A stretch of 64,000 nt of DNA, from the NCBI GenBank assembly GCA_038326205.1, contig JBBQJV010000013.1, forward strand, positions 4,641 through 68,640, written 5' to 3'. Position 1 is the first letter of the stretch; each line of letters starts with the position of its first letter. This DNA comes from UBA7672 sp038326205. Its GTDB lineage: Bacteria > Pseudomonadota > Alphaproteobacteria > Caulobacterales > Hyphomonadaceae. Below the pieces are notes generated by a model. That model had not been told where the DNA came from, ran no database searches, and saw only the letters and a program-made list of their open reading frames with translations. Shown in pieces: positions 17,179 through 25,335 of the stretch. Both the position numbers and the translations under genes were made by a program.

Positions 17179-17934
17179 ATGACCTACAACTTCAAGGGCA
17201 AGACAGCCGTTGTCACGGGCGCGAGCCGCGGGATCGGCGAGGCGATTGCCCGGACGCTGGCGGCGGATGGAGCCAAGGTCGCTCTGGTGGCGCGCTCTGG
17301 CGACAAGCTGAAGGCGCTGGCGGCGGAATTGCCGAACGGAGCGGTCGCCATCGAAGCGGACATGAGTTCCGCCGATGGCTGGCGGAAGGCGGCTGAAGGA
17401 TCACTCGCGGCGCTCGGCGACATCGACATCCTCGTCAACAATGCCGGCGTCAGCGCGGCGCAGACGCTTGGCAAGGTGACGCCAGAGGGACTGGACGAGA
17501 CGCTGAACGTGAACGTGCGAAACCTGATCCTGCTTACGGATGCGCTGTCGGCTTCGCTGATCAAGCGGAAGGGCAATGTGGTGAACATTTCCTCCGTCTC
17601 GGCATTTTCGGGCGGGCTGGGACAGATCGCGTATTCGACCTCCAAAGGCGCGGTGAACTCGTTCACGCGGAATGCCTCGATCGATTTCGGCCGCGCCGGC
17701 GTCCGCGTAAATGCGATTGCGCCGGGCGTGATCGACGACGGCATGTGGTCGACTGCCTTTAACAAGGGCCTCGACCGCGAGAAGACGCTGGAGCGGATGG
17801 GCCGACTGGTGCCGCTTGAGAAACGCTGGGGCTCGGCGCAGGAGATTGCCGATGCTGTCGCGTTCCTTGCCTCGGACAAGGCTGCCTACATCACGGGGCA
17901 GGTGCTCCGCGTCGATGGCGGAATGATTGTCTAG
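17179..17934 (+). CDS. Short-chain dehydrogenase/reductase
   Basis: A 251-residue classical SDR. The cofactor motif TGASRGIG lies at about 13-20, NNAG at about 87-90, the catalytic Ser in NISSVSAFSG and the Tyr-Lys pair in YSTSK (about 154-158). The C-terminus LRVDGGMIV is typical. It reduces or oxidises an alcohol/keto substrate with NAD(P); the substrate is not predictable. GGGAG lies about 11 bases before the ATG at 17179. It follows the permease on the same strand but no functional link is clear. Confidence 0.9.
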   Translation: MTYNFKGKTAVVTGASRGIGEAIARTLAADGAKVALVARSGDKLKALAAELPNGAVAIEADMSSADGWRKAAEGSLAALGDIDILVNNAGVSAAQTLGKVTPEGLDETLNVNVRNLILLTDALSASLIKRKGNVVNISSVSAFSGGLGQIAYSTSKGAVNSFTRNASIDFGRAGVRVNAIAPGVIDDGMWSTAFNKGLDREKTLERMGRLVPLEKRWGSAQEIADAVAFLASDKAAYITGQVLRVDGGMIV

Positions 17935-17937
17935 CGA

Positions 17938-18483
17938 TCAGCTGATCGGTTGGCAGCCGTCGCCGAGTGGCGTCGCGACGAAACCATCGGGACACAGCGT
18001 CGGACTTGTGTCGCTGGACAGGGCAGACGCTACGCCGATGACTGCAACCGCGCCGAGGCCGATCCAGAACCAGTTGGTCGGACCTGTGTCTTCGGCAAGA
18101 GACAGCGCGCCGGTCTGTGGCGACCAGTTGATGAAGTCGATGCGGCGGCCGGCGCTTGCGAAGGAAAGAGCCCAAGGTGCGCTGTTGAAGCCGGTCGAGA
18201 ACTCAAGAGAGCGGACGGGAAGCGCTTCGCAGGCGTCGCGATTGCGTTCGGACGTGAGGCCAAATGATGCGCCGCACCCAGTGAACAGGCCGAAACCGAA
18301 TCTTGGCTCGCGCTCATGCTTCGGAGAGTCTCCGAGCGGAATGCGAAGGAACATCGCCGCTTGCGTTCCCGGACCTGCGATCCGTTCGGACCCCTGTAGC
18401 CCGCTTGACGTTTGAGCAAGCGCTGGAAGGCAGAGCAGGCTCGAAGCGGAAATCGCACGCAGAAGTCCCAGCGTAGGCTTCAT
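17938..18483 (-). CDS. Exported protein of unknown function
   Basis: A 181-residue protein with a signal peptide (hydrophobic 5-19, cleavage near ALAQ) and, near the C-terminus, a second hydrophobic helix (WFWIGLGAVAVIGVAS). The mature part resembles small alphaproteobacterial envelope proteins with AAMFLRIPLG and RFGFGLFTG segments, perhaps beta-strand rich. GGGGAGGA lies just before the ATG at 18483; the frame upstream of it is not protein-like. It converges with the SDR gene (3 bases apart) and is divergent from pdxH. I do not recognise the family. Confidence 0.65.
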   Translation of the reverse strand: MKPTLGLLRAISASSLLCLPALAQTSSGLQGSERIAGPGTQAAMFLRIPLGDSPKHEREPRFGFGLFTGCGASFGLTSERNRDACEALPVRSLEFSTGFNSAPWALSFASAGRRIDFINWSPQTGALSLAEDTGPTNWFWIGLGAVAVIGVASALSSDTSPTLCPDGFVATPLGDGCQPIS

Positions 18484-18565
18484 ATTCCTCCCCGGATGTC
18501 TTGGCGGTAGCTCACACCCTATTCGAGCGATACCATGATTTTTAGCAAACCCAGCAGGCCAGCCG

Positions 18566-19237
18566 ATGACCGACCGGACCATCCCCCCCACCCCCTCCGC
18601 CGAGGACTATGCGAAGGCGGCCGCCAATTCGCCGGACGATGGCGCGTGGTTTGCGCGGACAGATCCATTCGTACTGTTCGGGGAGTGGCTGGAGGACGCG
18701 AAGAAGAAAGAGCCGAACGACGCCAATGCCATGGCGCTCGCGACGGCGGATGCGCATGGTGCGCCGGATGTACGGATGGTTTTGTTGAAAGGTGTTTCGG
18801 ACGAGGGGTTCGTGTTTTACTCCAACGCTGAAAGCCGCAAGGGACTGCAGCTGACCGCCAACGCCCAGGCGGCGCTTTGTTTTCATTGGAAGAGCCTGCG
18901 CCGGCAGGTGAGGATTTCGGGCAAGGCTGAGGTGGCTTCCGATACGGAAGCCGATGCGTACTTCGCGTCCCGCGCCAAGGATAGCCAGATCGGCGCGTGG
19001 GCGTCCGACCAATCCCGTCCGATGGACGGCCGGTTTGAGCTGGAGAAGCGCATCGCCCAGTTTGCGGTGAAGTACGGCCTCGGCAAGACGCCGCGTCCGC
19101 CGCAATGGAAGGGCTGGCGCATCGTGCCGACCCGGATCGAGTTCTGGCGCGACCGGCCTTTTCGCCTGCACGACCGGCTTGAGTTCATTCGCGAGGGCAA
19201 GAATAAGCCCTGGATGACACGGAGGCTTTACCCTTAG
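18566..19237 (+). CDS. pdxH: Pyridoxamine 5'-phosphate oxidase
   Basis: A 223-residue FMN enzyme that makes pyridoxal 5'-phosphate, the last step of vitamin B6 synthesis and salvage. Family blocks are clear: RMVLLKGVSDEGFVFYSNAE (FMN and phosphate binding), KSLRRQVRISG, the SQIGAWAS segment, the WKGWRIVPTRIEFW block and the C-terminal RRLYP. Length is normal. The first 15 bases of the neighbouring minus-strand gene's leader lie upstream, so the two share a divergent promoter region of about 80 bases. Confidence 0.94.
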   Translation: MTDRTIPPTPSAEDYAKAAANSPDDGAWFARTDPFVLFGEWLEDAKKKEPNDANAMALATADAHGAPDVRMVLLKGVSDEGFVFYSNAESRKGLQLTANAQAALCFHWKSLRRQVRISGKAEVASDTEADAYFASRAKDSQIGAWASDQSRPMDGRFELEKRIAQFAVKYGLGKTPRPPQWKGWRIVPTRIEFWRDRPFRLHDRLEFIREGKNKPWMTRRLYP

Positions 19238-19324
19238 GCGTCCAGCCTTGCAGTTGGATCGCCCGAATCGGTGTGGCAGGTTCGCCAACAACGAGTCAGC
19301 CGGGCTGGCCGTAGGGAGTCTGGC

Positions 19325-19663
19325 ATGTATTTCCTGAAGCGGTTGCTGCTTGCCGTGGCGCTGTCGGCCTGTTCGGAAAGCGCGATCGCGCAGGAAACGC
19401 CCCAACCGACCGAGCATGATGCGCCGTTGTGGGCCTCGCCCTGGGGCGAGCAGGATCGGCTGGGCGCTCAAACCGCGCCTGAAGGCGCCGCCTATGTGAC
19501 AGCCGTGTATCAGGTGGAGCGGACGCTGGGGCTGAATGAAGATTTCACTTTGAATGGATCGCAGCGAGGCACGTCGTTTGACGAGAAAATCGTCAGTTCG
19601 ACGGGGATCGGCACGCAGATCGACGGGGTCGGGCATCTCGGCGTCGAGTATCACTGTACCTAG
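19325..19663 (+). pseudogene. Truncated cyclase-family (kynurenine formamidase-like) remnant
   Basis: A 112-residue frame with a signal peptide (cleavage near AIAQ). The mature part matches two separate blocks of exported cyclase-family proteins: ASPWGEQDRLGAQ near the N-terminus and STGIGTQIDGVGHLG, the metal-site block, near the end. The roughly 50 residues expected between them are shortened and the remaining two thirds of the usual 300-odd residues are absent, replaced by a stop at 19661. It is therefore a deletion remnant, not a complete enzyme. The family assignment is from remembered motif patterns. Confidence 0.6.
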
Positions 19664-20576
19664 GCGCACGGGCGCTATCTATCTCAGGCGCGGGCGCGCT
19701 GAGGTGGTGTGTGTGCGAATAGTGAGTTGCGAATAGCGAATAGGGCGGCCGCGCGAGCTGTGGCTGCCCCCCTTGTCTCTCGGATTTGGGTGAAAGTGGT
19801 TGCGGGCGAGACCCCGTCAGCCCCCCTGGTGTTGCAGCACCTTACGGAGCAAGAGGCTCCGTCTCCGTCTCGCGCTGCAAACGTCGCGATCCACCCCAGT
19901 GCTGCGCACTGAGGGAGGAAGAAGAACGGTGCTGATTTCCTCCCTTGGCGACATGTCCGCCGAAACTCGAAGAGCGCAAGGTGAAGGCGGGGCAGCTGCC
20001 GTTGCTCACATCGCGCCGATTGATGCTGTAGTGCTCGCAAAGGGCGTGGACGTAGGCGCGGGCACAGGCTTCGAGGTCGTCTAAGGCGCACTGAGAGGAC
20101 TGGAAGCGGCGCGTGGTCTCGTTCCAGTCGTCGGGAGCTTCAACGAGGGTCAACTCAACGACGCGGTGACCCCAGCCGAGGTGGCGATAGGCTGCGCGCC
20201 ACAATGAAAAATCTAGTCGGGCTTCGGCGTGAGCCAGCAGAACCCGGAAGTGGTCGTAGGCTGATCTGGGGACCTTCTTCCCGCGCATGGCTTTGAAGCT
20301 GTTGGTGATCACCAGGATCATCAACGGCCAGAAGCTGATCAGGACACCCAGCAGGCCGTGATGTCGCGCAGCAGCCAGATGGGAAGACCTCAGCGTTTCA
20401 TGGGGGCGATTAGACGTGCACCGGGACGCCGGCCGACTTGCGGTACGTCGATCCACCATGTTTTTCGGACAAGTGTTTGAAACTACGCGCGAGATTTTTT
20501 GCGTTTCCGCCGAGTCTGCACAAAGGCCTTCCGGCAAAACGGGGCGTAACTCACCCGGTTTTTTCCTTTGTTCACT
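19664..20576. other. Gene-poor region with short repeats
   Basis: No confident gene. The segment contains three copies of CGAATAG within 28 bases (19716-19743), a perfect hairpin ACGGAGC-AAGAG-GCTCCGT (about 19844-19862) and CAGTG-CTGCG-CACTG (about 19898-19912). The last part of a low-confidence minus-strand frame (19842-20321) overlaps these repeats. The composition suggests relics of an intergenic dispersed element. Confidence 0.4.
19842..20321 (-). CDS. Low-confidence hypothetical frame
   Basis: A 159-residue frame from an ATG at 20321. The first half looks protein-like (hydrophobic start, then YDHFRVLLAHAEARLDFSLW and LDDLEACARAYVHALCEHY), as if from a helical domain. The second half is encoded by the repeat-rich DNA described for this region and is probably not real protein. 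It could be the worn end of a gene whose 3' part was overwritten by a repeat. No ribosome site is visible. Confidence 0.3.
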   Translation of the reverse strand: MILVITNSFKAMRGKKVPRSAYDHFRVLLAHAEARLDFSLWRAAYRHLGWGHRVVELTLVEAPDDWNETTRRFQSSQCALDDLEACARAYVHALCEHYSINRRDVSNGSCPAFTLRSSSFGGHVAKGGNQHRSSSSLSAQHWGGSRRLQRETETEPLAP

Positions 20577-20688
20577 GTCATTCCGGGCGGAGGCGCGAAG
20601 CGTCGGAGACCCGGAACCTGACCTGCTCGCACCGGCGCATCTTGCCGCTGGGTTCCGGCTCACGCGCTTTGCGCAGGTCTAGAATGAC
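20577..20688. repeat. Long-hairpin dispersed element, copy 1
   Basis: Bounded by GTCATTCCGG and TAGAATGAC, with inner arms CCCGGAACC and GGGTTCCGG that can pair to form a long imperfect hairpin. The same plan recurs at 25222-25322 and 26051-26149. This copy lies in the gene-poor region. The outer right arm has a single change relative to the ideal CCGGAATGAC. Confidence 0.65.
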
Positions 20689-20849
20689 GGTCTTGAGTTG
20701 GGAGAGCGCGCGGGTGGCGCAAAACAGGACGCGGATCGGGCCGGAAAGGCGCTCCGCGAGTGAGGCGGCTGCGCATTTGTGCGGCTGTATCGCCTTGGCG
20801 ACCTGCAATCAGGGCGGATCGAGCCTGAAACCATGGCTCCAAATGTGTT

Positions 20850-20879
20850 CGTGCCCGCCCGGATGACCGGACGGGCACG
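20850..20879. terminator. Hairpin downstream of the histone-like gene
   Basis: CGTGCCCG pairs with CGGGCACG, and the inner CCGG-ATGA-CCGG extends the stem after one mismatch. It lies about 90 bases past the stop of the minus-strand small gene. The T-run is poor, so termination is only possible. Confidence 0.35.
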
Positions 20880-20969
20880 AGGAATACACTAGTCTCTGGG
20901 AATTGGGCGGCCTCAGAAGTTATGAGGCGCTGGCCAAGGACTGGCTGCCCAATGCGAAGAGCTTAGCTA

Positions 20970-21053
20970 CTACTTCTTCTTCTTAGCAGCTTTCGCCGGT
21001 TTTTTGGCGGCGGCTTTCGCCGGCTTCTTCGCAGCTTTTTTGGCAGTGGCCAT
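20970..21053 (-). CDS. 27-residue Lys/Ala/Pro-rich histone-H1-like peptide
   Basis: A complete small gene: ATG at 21053, TAG at 20970-20972. The product is 27 residues, 12 of them Lys and 11 Ala, in repeated KKAAKKPAKAA-type blocks ending in four lysines. AAGGAGA lies 7 bases before the ATG, a strong ribosome site for such a short frame. The composition is that of the H1-like or DNA-condensing tails in bacterial histone-like proteins, but here the tail stands alone with no globular domain. DNA or RNA binding is inferred from charge. It lies 101 bases downstream of tsaC on the same strand. Confidence 0.75.
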   Translation of the reverse strand: MATAKKAAKKPAKAAAKKPAKAAKKKK

Positions 21054-21113
21054 TCTAAGTCTCCTTGATGGTCCCTCAGGTGTCTGCTCGCTAGCGAACT
21101 CGCACCCACTGAA

Positions 21114-21146
21114 GTTGAGTCATATCCGATCGGAATTCCGACTCAA
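21114..21146. promoter_or_regulatory. Nested palindromes between tsaC and the histone-like gene
   Basis: An 8-bp inverted repeat GTTGAGTC/GACTCAAC (21114-21121, 21139-21146) encloses two overlapping perfect 10-bp palindromes, TCCGATCGGA (21125-21134) and CGGAATTCCG (21131-21140). It could be an operator for the small gene or a terminator for tsaC. Confidence 0.4.
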
Positions 21147-21154
21147 CGAATCTC

Positions 21155-22147
21155 TCATACACCAGACTCGCGCGAGAGTAGAGTACCCCTGCGAAGACGA
21201 TCGTTGATTGCCTCGCCGAGTCCGCTCGCCGGAATCGTCTGCACCGCGATCGCATCGTGACTCACATCAAGCGCGCGCAGCATCGCGAAGAGGTTCGACG
21301 CGGCCTCGGTGAGGTCACCGCGAATCGATAGGTTGAGAGATGGTGAAACACCCTCGGGCGGCGCCCCGAAGGCGAGGAACGCCTCTCCATCCGACACGTT
21401 CAACGCATCGAGTCGGAGGTGCGCGCCTGGTGCGTAGTGGCGCCTCATCATGCCTGGTGCGACCACCCCGTCGGAGGCGTCGGGAGAGGCAAGCGGGCCT
21501 GTGAACAACTCTATCGCGGAGCGTGCAATGGCGCCCGCGCGAAGCAGCACGGCGCCGTTTTCTCCGGGCGCGATGATGGTCGATTCAACACCCGCAGAAC
21601 ACGCGCCGCCGTCGACGATCAGATCGATTCGAGCGCCGAGACCGGCCGCCACGTGAGCCGCTGTGGTGGGGCTCAACGCCTCTGATGGGTTCGCTGATGG
21701 AGCGGCGAGGGGGCGTCCGAAGCGGCGAATAATTTCAAGAGTTGCAATGTGTTGTGGAATGCGAAGGGCGATAGACGGGAGCCCTGCAGTGGCGAGGTTG
21801 GAGACGGGACACTGCGTCTTGCGCGGAAGCACGAGTGTGAGAGGGCCAGGCCAGAAATGCTCTGCGAGCCGGCGTGCAAGCGGGCTGAAGTGTGCGAGCT
21901 CCTCCGCCATTGCGAGGCTCGCGACGTGACAGATGAGCGGGTTGAACGCGGGGCGTCCCTTGGCTGTGTAGATCGAGGCGACGGCGGCGCCGTTGGTGGC
22001 GTCGGCGGCGAGCCCGTAGACGGTCTCGGTGGGCACCGCGACGAGTCCGCCGGCGCGCAAAATGGAAGCCGCGCGATCGAGCGATGCGGGGTCGACGCCG
22101 ACGGTCGGTGCGAGACCGCGCGGCGGACTATGTGAATCAGAGTTCAT
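21155..22147 (-). CDS. tsaC: Threonylcarbamoyl-AMP synthase (Sua5 type)
   Basis: A 330-residue enzyme that makes threonylcarbamoyl-AMP for the t6A37 modification of ANN-decoding tRNAs. The YrdC/TsaC domain is N-terminal (PTETVYGLAADA about 40-51, KGRPAFNPL, SANPSE) and a Sua5-type C-terminal domain follows after the PGMMRRHYAPGA linker, so it is the long form. The ATG at 22147 is preferred; the frame upstream to 22252 has Arg/Ala-rich, non-protein-like sequence. No strong ribosome site is seen. The histone-like gene lies 101 bases downstream. Confidence 0.92.
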   Translation of the reverse strand: MNSDSHSPPRGLAPTVGVDPASLDRAASILRAGGLVAVPTETVYGLAADATNGAAVASIYTAKGRPAFNPLICHVASLAMAEELAHFSPLARRLAEHFWPGPLTLVLPRKTQCPVSNLATAGLPSIALRIPQHIATLEIIRRFGRPLAAPSANPSEALSPTTAAHVAAGLGARIDLIVDGGACSAGVESTIIAPGENGAVLLRAGAIARSAIELFTGPLASPDASDGVVAPGMMRRHYAPGAHLRLDALNVSDGEAFLAFGAPPEGVSPSLNLSIRGDLTEAASNLFAMLRALDVSHDAIAVQTIPASGLGEAINDRLRRGTLLSRESGV

Positions 22148-22408
22148 GCTTTTTCGAGTCCGCAAAGTGGCGCGTTGCGGCGCCCGCGAAGGTTCGAGAG
22201 ACGTCGCGCGGGGCGCCGCGTGAGCGCTTCGCGCGTGACTCGCGCGGTTCAATTTCGTGATCGCGCTGTGACATGCGGGTCACACTTTTTCGTAGGTCGA
22301 GGCGCGTTCGGATGCCCGACTTCGACTCTTCCGCGCGCTTCGCGGCGTGCCGCGCGCGGGTGTCGGCGGCGTGAGTCGCGCGCTTCATCCCTGACTCACT
22401 GGGATGAC

Positions 22409-23710
22409 TCACTGACGACTCGCGACCACATCGATGACGACCTTCACATCATCGCCGACCCACTCTGCATCGCCCGACGCTTTCGCCGCGGTGGACGCGC
22501 CGACGCCGAGCGTGAGACGGCTGAGCGTGACTTCGCCGTGCATCGTCGCCGACGACCCGGTGAGGGCGAGGGTGAAGGGCAGGCGGACGGGGTGATCCAC
22601 GCCTTTGATATTGAGGACGCCGGTCGCTTCGTATGACGTATCGGACATCTTGTAGACGCCGCCGGTCACTTCAAAGACGGCCTCGGGCGTCTTGGTGACG
22701 TCGAACCAGTCGCCCTGCACGACGTTCTCGTCGAAGTAGGACTCGCCGGTCGACACCTTGCCCAGCGGAATGGCGACGCGGACGTATCCATCCACAGGCC
22801 TGTCGGGATTGGCGGGGGCGTCGGTGTCGAGCTGGATCATCGCGGTCCAGTCAGGGAATCTCCCCTCATAGTTCTTGCCCATATAGCCGAACTTGAACGC
22901 CACAGAGCTCTTGGCGGCGTCGACAATCCACGTCGGCGCTTTCGAAGCGGGGGCTTGCTGTTCTTCCTGAGCGACAATGGGGCCAGCGGGCGGCGCGGCT
23001 GTCGCCATCGAGGTGGCGGCGATGGCGGCGAAGACCGCAATGGCTGCGCCGAAGGCCCAGATTGCGCCGTATCCATTGTCGGGGGGACCTGCCGTGCGGC
23101 CGAAAACTCCGGGTGCGATGCGCGCCATGAGACCATCCTTGTCGATGAACTGATGTTTTATCGCGCCGGCCACGTGGAGCGCGAGCAGTGCGATGATGAC
23201 CCAGGGGAGTGCGTGGTGAATGCTCTCGGACTTAGCTGCGATGGACTCGCGCGTGGCGTCAGGCAGGCCCGGGATGCCGGGGATATACATTTCAAACGTC
23301 CCGAAGAAGCGCGTCTCGTGCTGCCCGATCTCGGCGGAGGCTATGATCCAGCCGGTGAGCGGCATGAGGAGCATGAGGAAATAGAGGAACACGTGCACGG
23401 CAGCAGCGACGTGCCTCTGCAGCGCGGGCATGGCCGGTTCCGGCGGTGGTGGGTTCATCAGGCGCCATATGATGCGAACGATGGTCAGCAGCAGGACTGT
23501 TATGCCGAACGACTTATGCAGCTGAATGATGGCGGTCTTCGGGCTGCCGGGGCCGTCGGGGAGCAGGTAGTCCATTATCCAGCCGACGGCGATGAGCCCG
23601 ATTATGAGAAGTGCTATGGCCCAGTGGAGGCCGATGGCGACGGCGGTGTAGCGCTGTTGATCCGCCGACACGGTGGGAGTGGCGGTAGGCTGGGTGGCAA
23701 CGTCGGTCAT
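22409..23710 (-). CDS. Cytochrome b561-YceI fusion protein
   Basis: A 433-residue two-domain protein. Residues about 14-205 are a cytochrome b561-type membrane domain with four helices and conserved histidines (GLHWAIALLI, LHKSFGI, HVFLYFLMLLMP, LHVAGAIKHQF) expected to bind two haems. A further helix (about 226-246) and an Ala/Pro linker lead to a YceI lipocalin-like domain (about 262-433: SSVAFKFGYMG, then GVLNIKGVDHPVRLP) that binds an isoprenoid chain such as ubiquinone. AGAGGA lies before the ATG at 23710. The YceI part is on the periplasmic side if the b561 topology is standard. Probable role: electron or quinone handling at the inner membrane. Confidence 0.85.
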   Translation of the reverse strand: MTDVATQPTATPTVSADQQRYTAVAIGLHWAIALLIIGLIAVGWIMDYLLPDGPGSPKTAIIQLHKSFGITVLLLTIVRIIWRLMNPPPPEPAMPALQRHVAAAVHVFLYFLMLLMPLTGWIIASAEIGQHETRFFGTFEMYIPGIPGLPDATRESIAAKSESIHHALPWVIIALLALHVAGAIKHQFIDKDGLMARIAPGVFGRTAGPPDNGYGAIWAFGAAIAVFAAIAATSMATAAPPAGPIVAQEEQQAPASKAPTWIVDAAKSSVAFKFGYMGKNYEGRFPDWTAMIQLDTDAPANPDRPVDGYVRVAIPLGKVSTGESYFDENVVQGDWFDVTKTPEAVFEVTGGVYKMSDTSYEATGVLNIKGVDHPVRLPFTLALTGSSATMHGEVTLSRLTLGVGASTAAKASGDAEWVGDDVKVVIDVVASRQ

Positions 23711-23804
23711 GCTATGTCCTCTTTCTGAGGCCGAACTTGGGTGTGTGTATGCCACGGAAAAGGAGCTTCGTCGAAATCGGGGTTATGGCGGGAATGCTTA
23801 CCGG

Positions 23805-24236
23805 GTGATGGCGGTGTTGGCCGAGTGTATGGCGACGCCCGAACGACATCCTGGGATCACGGACCATGGGACCCGACCCGGCCTGATGGTCTCGATTATC
23901 GCGGCGCCGTTCGATGCGCCGGCCTTTTCGATGCGTTTCGGGCGGTAGATGCCCGGCATAGGGCCTCGCCCTATTTGGAACCGCTGGCGCGGCTCTACGA
24001 TCTCTGGGCGCACGGCGTCGCTCTGCAGAACGGGCAGGACACGTCCAAGGTGCGCCAAATCCAAGGTGCGCCAAAATGGTGAAGCCGTCAGCCTCGGCAT
24101 CCTGGACACGGTGAAAGACGTGCGGCTGCCTTAAAAGCTCGGCGCGTTGCAGTCGCTGAATGCTCAAGAGGCAGACGCGTGCACCTCCGTGGCGAAAGTG
24201 GAAAAGCCAGATCCTCCGTTCTTCATCGCCGGGTAG
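23805..24236 (+). pseudogene. Decayed gene with a 16-bp tandem duplication
   Basis: One frame reads protein-like sequence (FDAFRAVDARHRASPYLEPL, then ARLYDLWAHGVALQNGQD) up to a perfect 16-bp tandem duplication, 24044-24059 and 24060-24075. Removing one copy restores the frame into SKVRQNGEAVSLGILDTVKD, which meets TAA at 24132 and, if read through, continues as LGALQSLNAQEADAC to TAG at 24234. So the gene carries a frameshift and a stop. The 5' limit is uncertain and I do not recognise the family. It is divergent from the b561-YceI gene. Confidence 0.5.
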
Positions 24237-24340
24237 TGCTTCGTGAATTCTGCTCCGTTCCACCGGAAGCCGCTGCTTCGGCAGATTGACACGCGGCGTC
24301 GGGGCTGGGCGGATGCGGGCAGGCAGCTGGGCAGTTTCGC

Positions 24341-25168
24341 ATGCGGATGAAGGTGATTGCGGCGGCAGTGCTGGCGGCGTTGCTCGCCGGTGGGGCCGTG
24401 AGCGGGGCGGCGGCTCAGGGCGGCTGAGGTTTCCATGCCGGCCTCGTAGCGGTAGCGAAGGATCACCAGTTCACCGGCGACCAGCAGTTTGCGCTCGACA
24501 GGACGCTGCAGAAGGGCGCAGCGGCGATCTACAAGTTCAATGTGAAGGCGGACGAGGATTATGTCATCACCGCGCTTTGCGATGCGCACTGCACCAGTGT
24601 GGGGTTGCGGGTTACGGACGCGGCGGGCGCCATTCTGGTCGAGGGTCAGTTCGACAGCGAGAAGCCGATGCTCGGCTTCCACACCGACAAGGCGGGTGAA
24701 GTCACGGTGGCGACTGCGATGGCGCGGTGCAATCACGACGATAGCTGGGCCTTTAGCGTGGCGCTCTTCGGCGCAGGGGAAAAAGCCGCGACAAGCGAGG
24801 CCGCGTTCGACGCCGTGCGCGAAAAGATCGACGCACAGTGGCGCGAGGCGGGGCTGGTGCGCGTTGGCGAGGCGAAGGTGGGCGCGCTGACGGTGGGTTT
24901 GAACAAGCGAGTTGAGCTCGCGATCGACCCGGCGAAGAAATATGTGGTGATCGGGCGTTGCGACGATGCGTGCGGCGACATTGACCTGTTGGCGCTGCGC
25001 AATGGCGATTACAGTGACACGATGCTGGCCTACATGACGCCGGATGCGACGCCGACCCTGACGCTCGATCCGGGCGTATCGGGGCGCAAGGTCTATGTGC
25101 AGGTCGACAGGAGCAAGTGCGCGGCCAAGGCCTGCGCCTTTGCGGTCGGCGTGTTCACCAGGCCGTAG
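24341..25168 (+). pseudogene. Exported protein gene with in-frame TGA just after the signal peptide
   Basis: ATG at 24341 starts a 28-codon signal peptide (hydrophobic core, AAAQGG at the end), then TGA at 24425-24427, then 246 further codons in the same frame to TAG at 25166. The long part reads as a folded exported protein with two similar halves: KADEDYVITALCDAHCTSVG and KKYVVIGRCDDACGDIDLLA, each with a C-x3-C pair, as in pre-peptidase-like beta domains. TGA is one base from TGG (Trp). Either the gene is inactive, or a re-start makes an uncleaved cytosolic form, for which no start site is evident. Confidence 0.65.
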
Positions 25169-25221
25169 GCGAAGAACTACTGTGCTTCTCTGGGCTATCT
25201 ATCGACCGTATTCCTACGACT

Positions 25222-25322
25222 TGTCATCCCGGCCGCAGCGAAGCGGAGAGCTGGGAGCCATTCTTCAACCCTCGCGAATCTGAAATGGGTCCCTGATAGC
25301 GCTGCGCGCCTCCGGGATGATA
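25222..25322. repeat. Long-hairpin dispersed element, copy 3
   Basis: Bounded by perfect 9-bp inverted ends TCATCCCGG (25224-25232) and CCGGGATGA (25312-25320), with inner GCAGCGAAGCG and GCGCTGCGCGC. It lies between two convergent genes and resembles the elements at 20577 and 26051. Confidence 0.6.
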
Positions 25323-25335
25323 AGCTGTGGTTGCT

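Noticed and set aside
19325..19663. A complete small lipoprotein gene
   Set aside because: The mature part is made of two pieces of a known larger enzyme family, so a truncated remnant is the better explanation.
22137..22412. A 91-codon Arg/Ser-rich minus-strand frame upstream of tsaC
   Set aside because: No protein-like features; it overlaps the tsaC start and the region is rich in short gcgcg/actc repeats.
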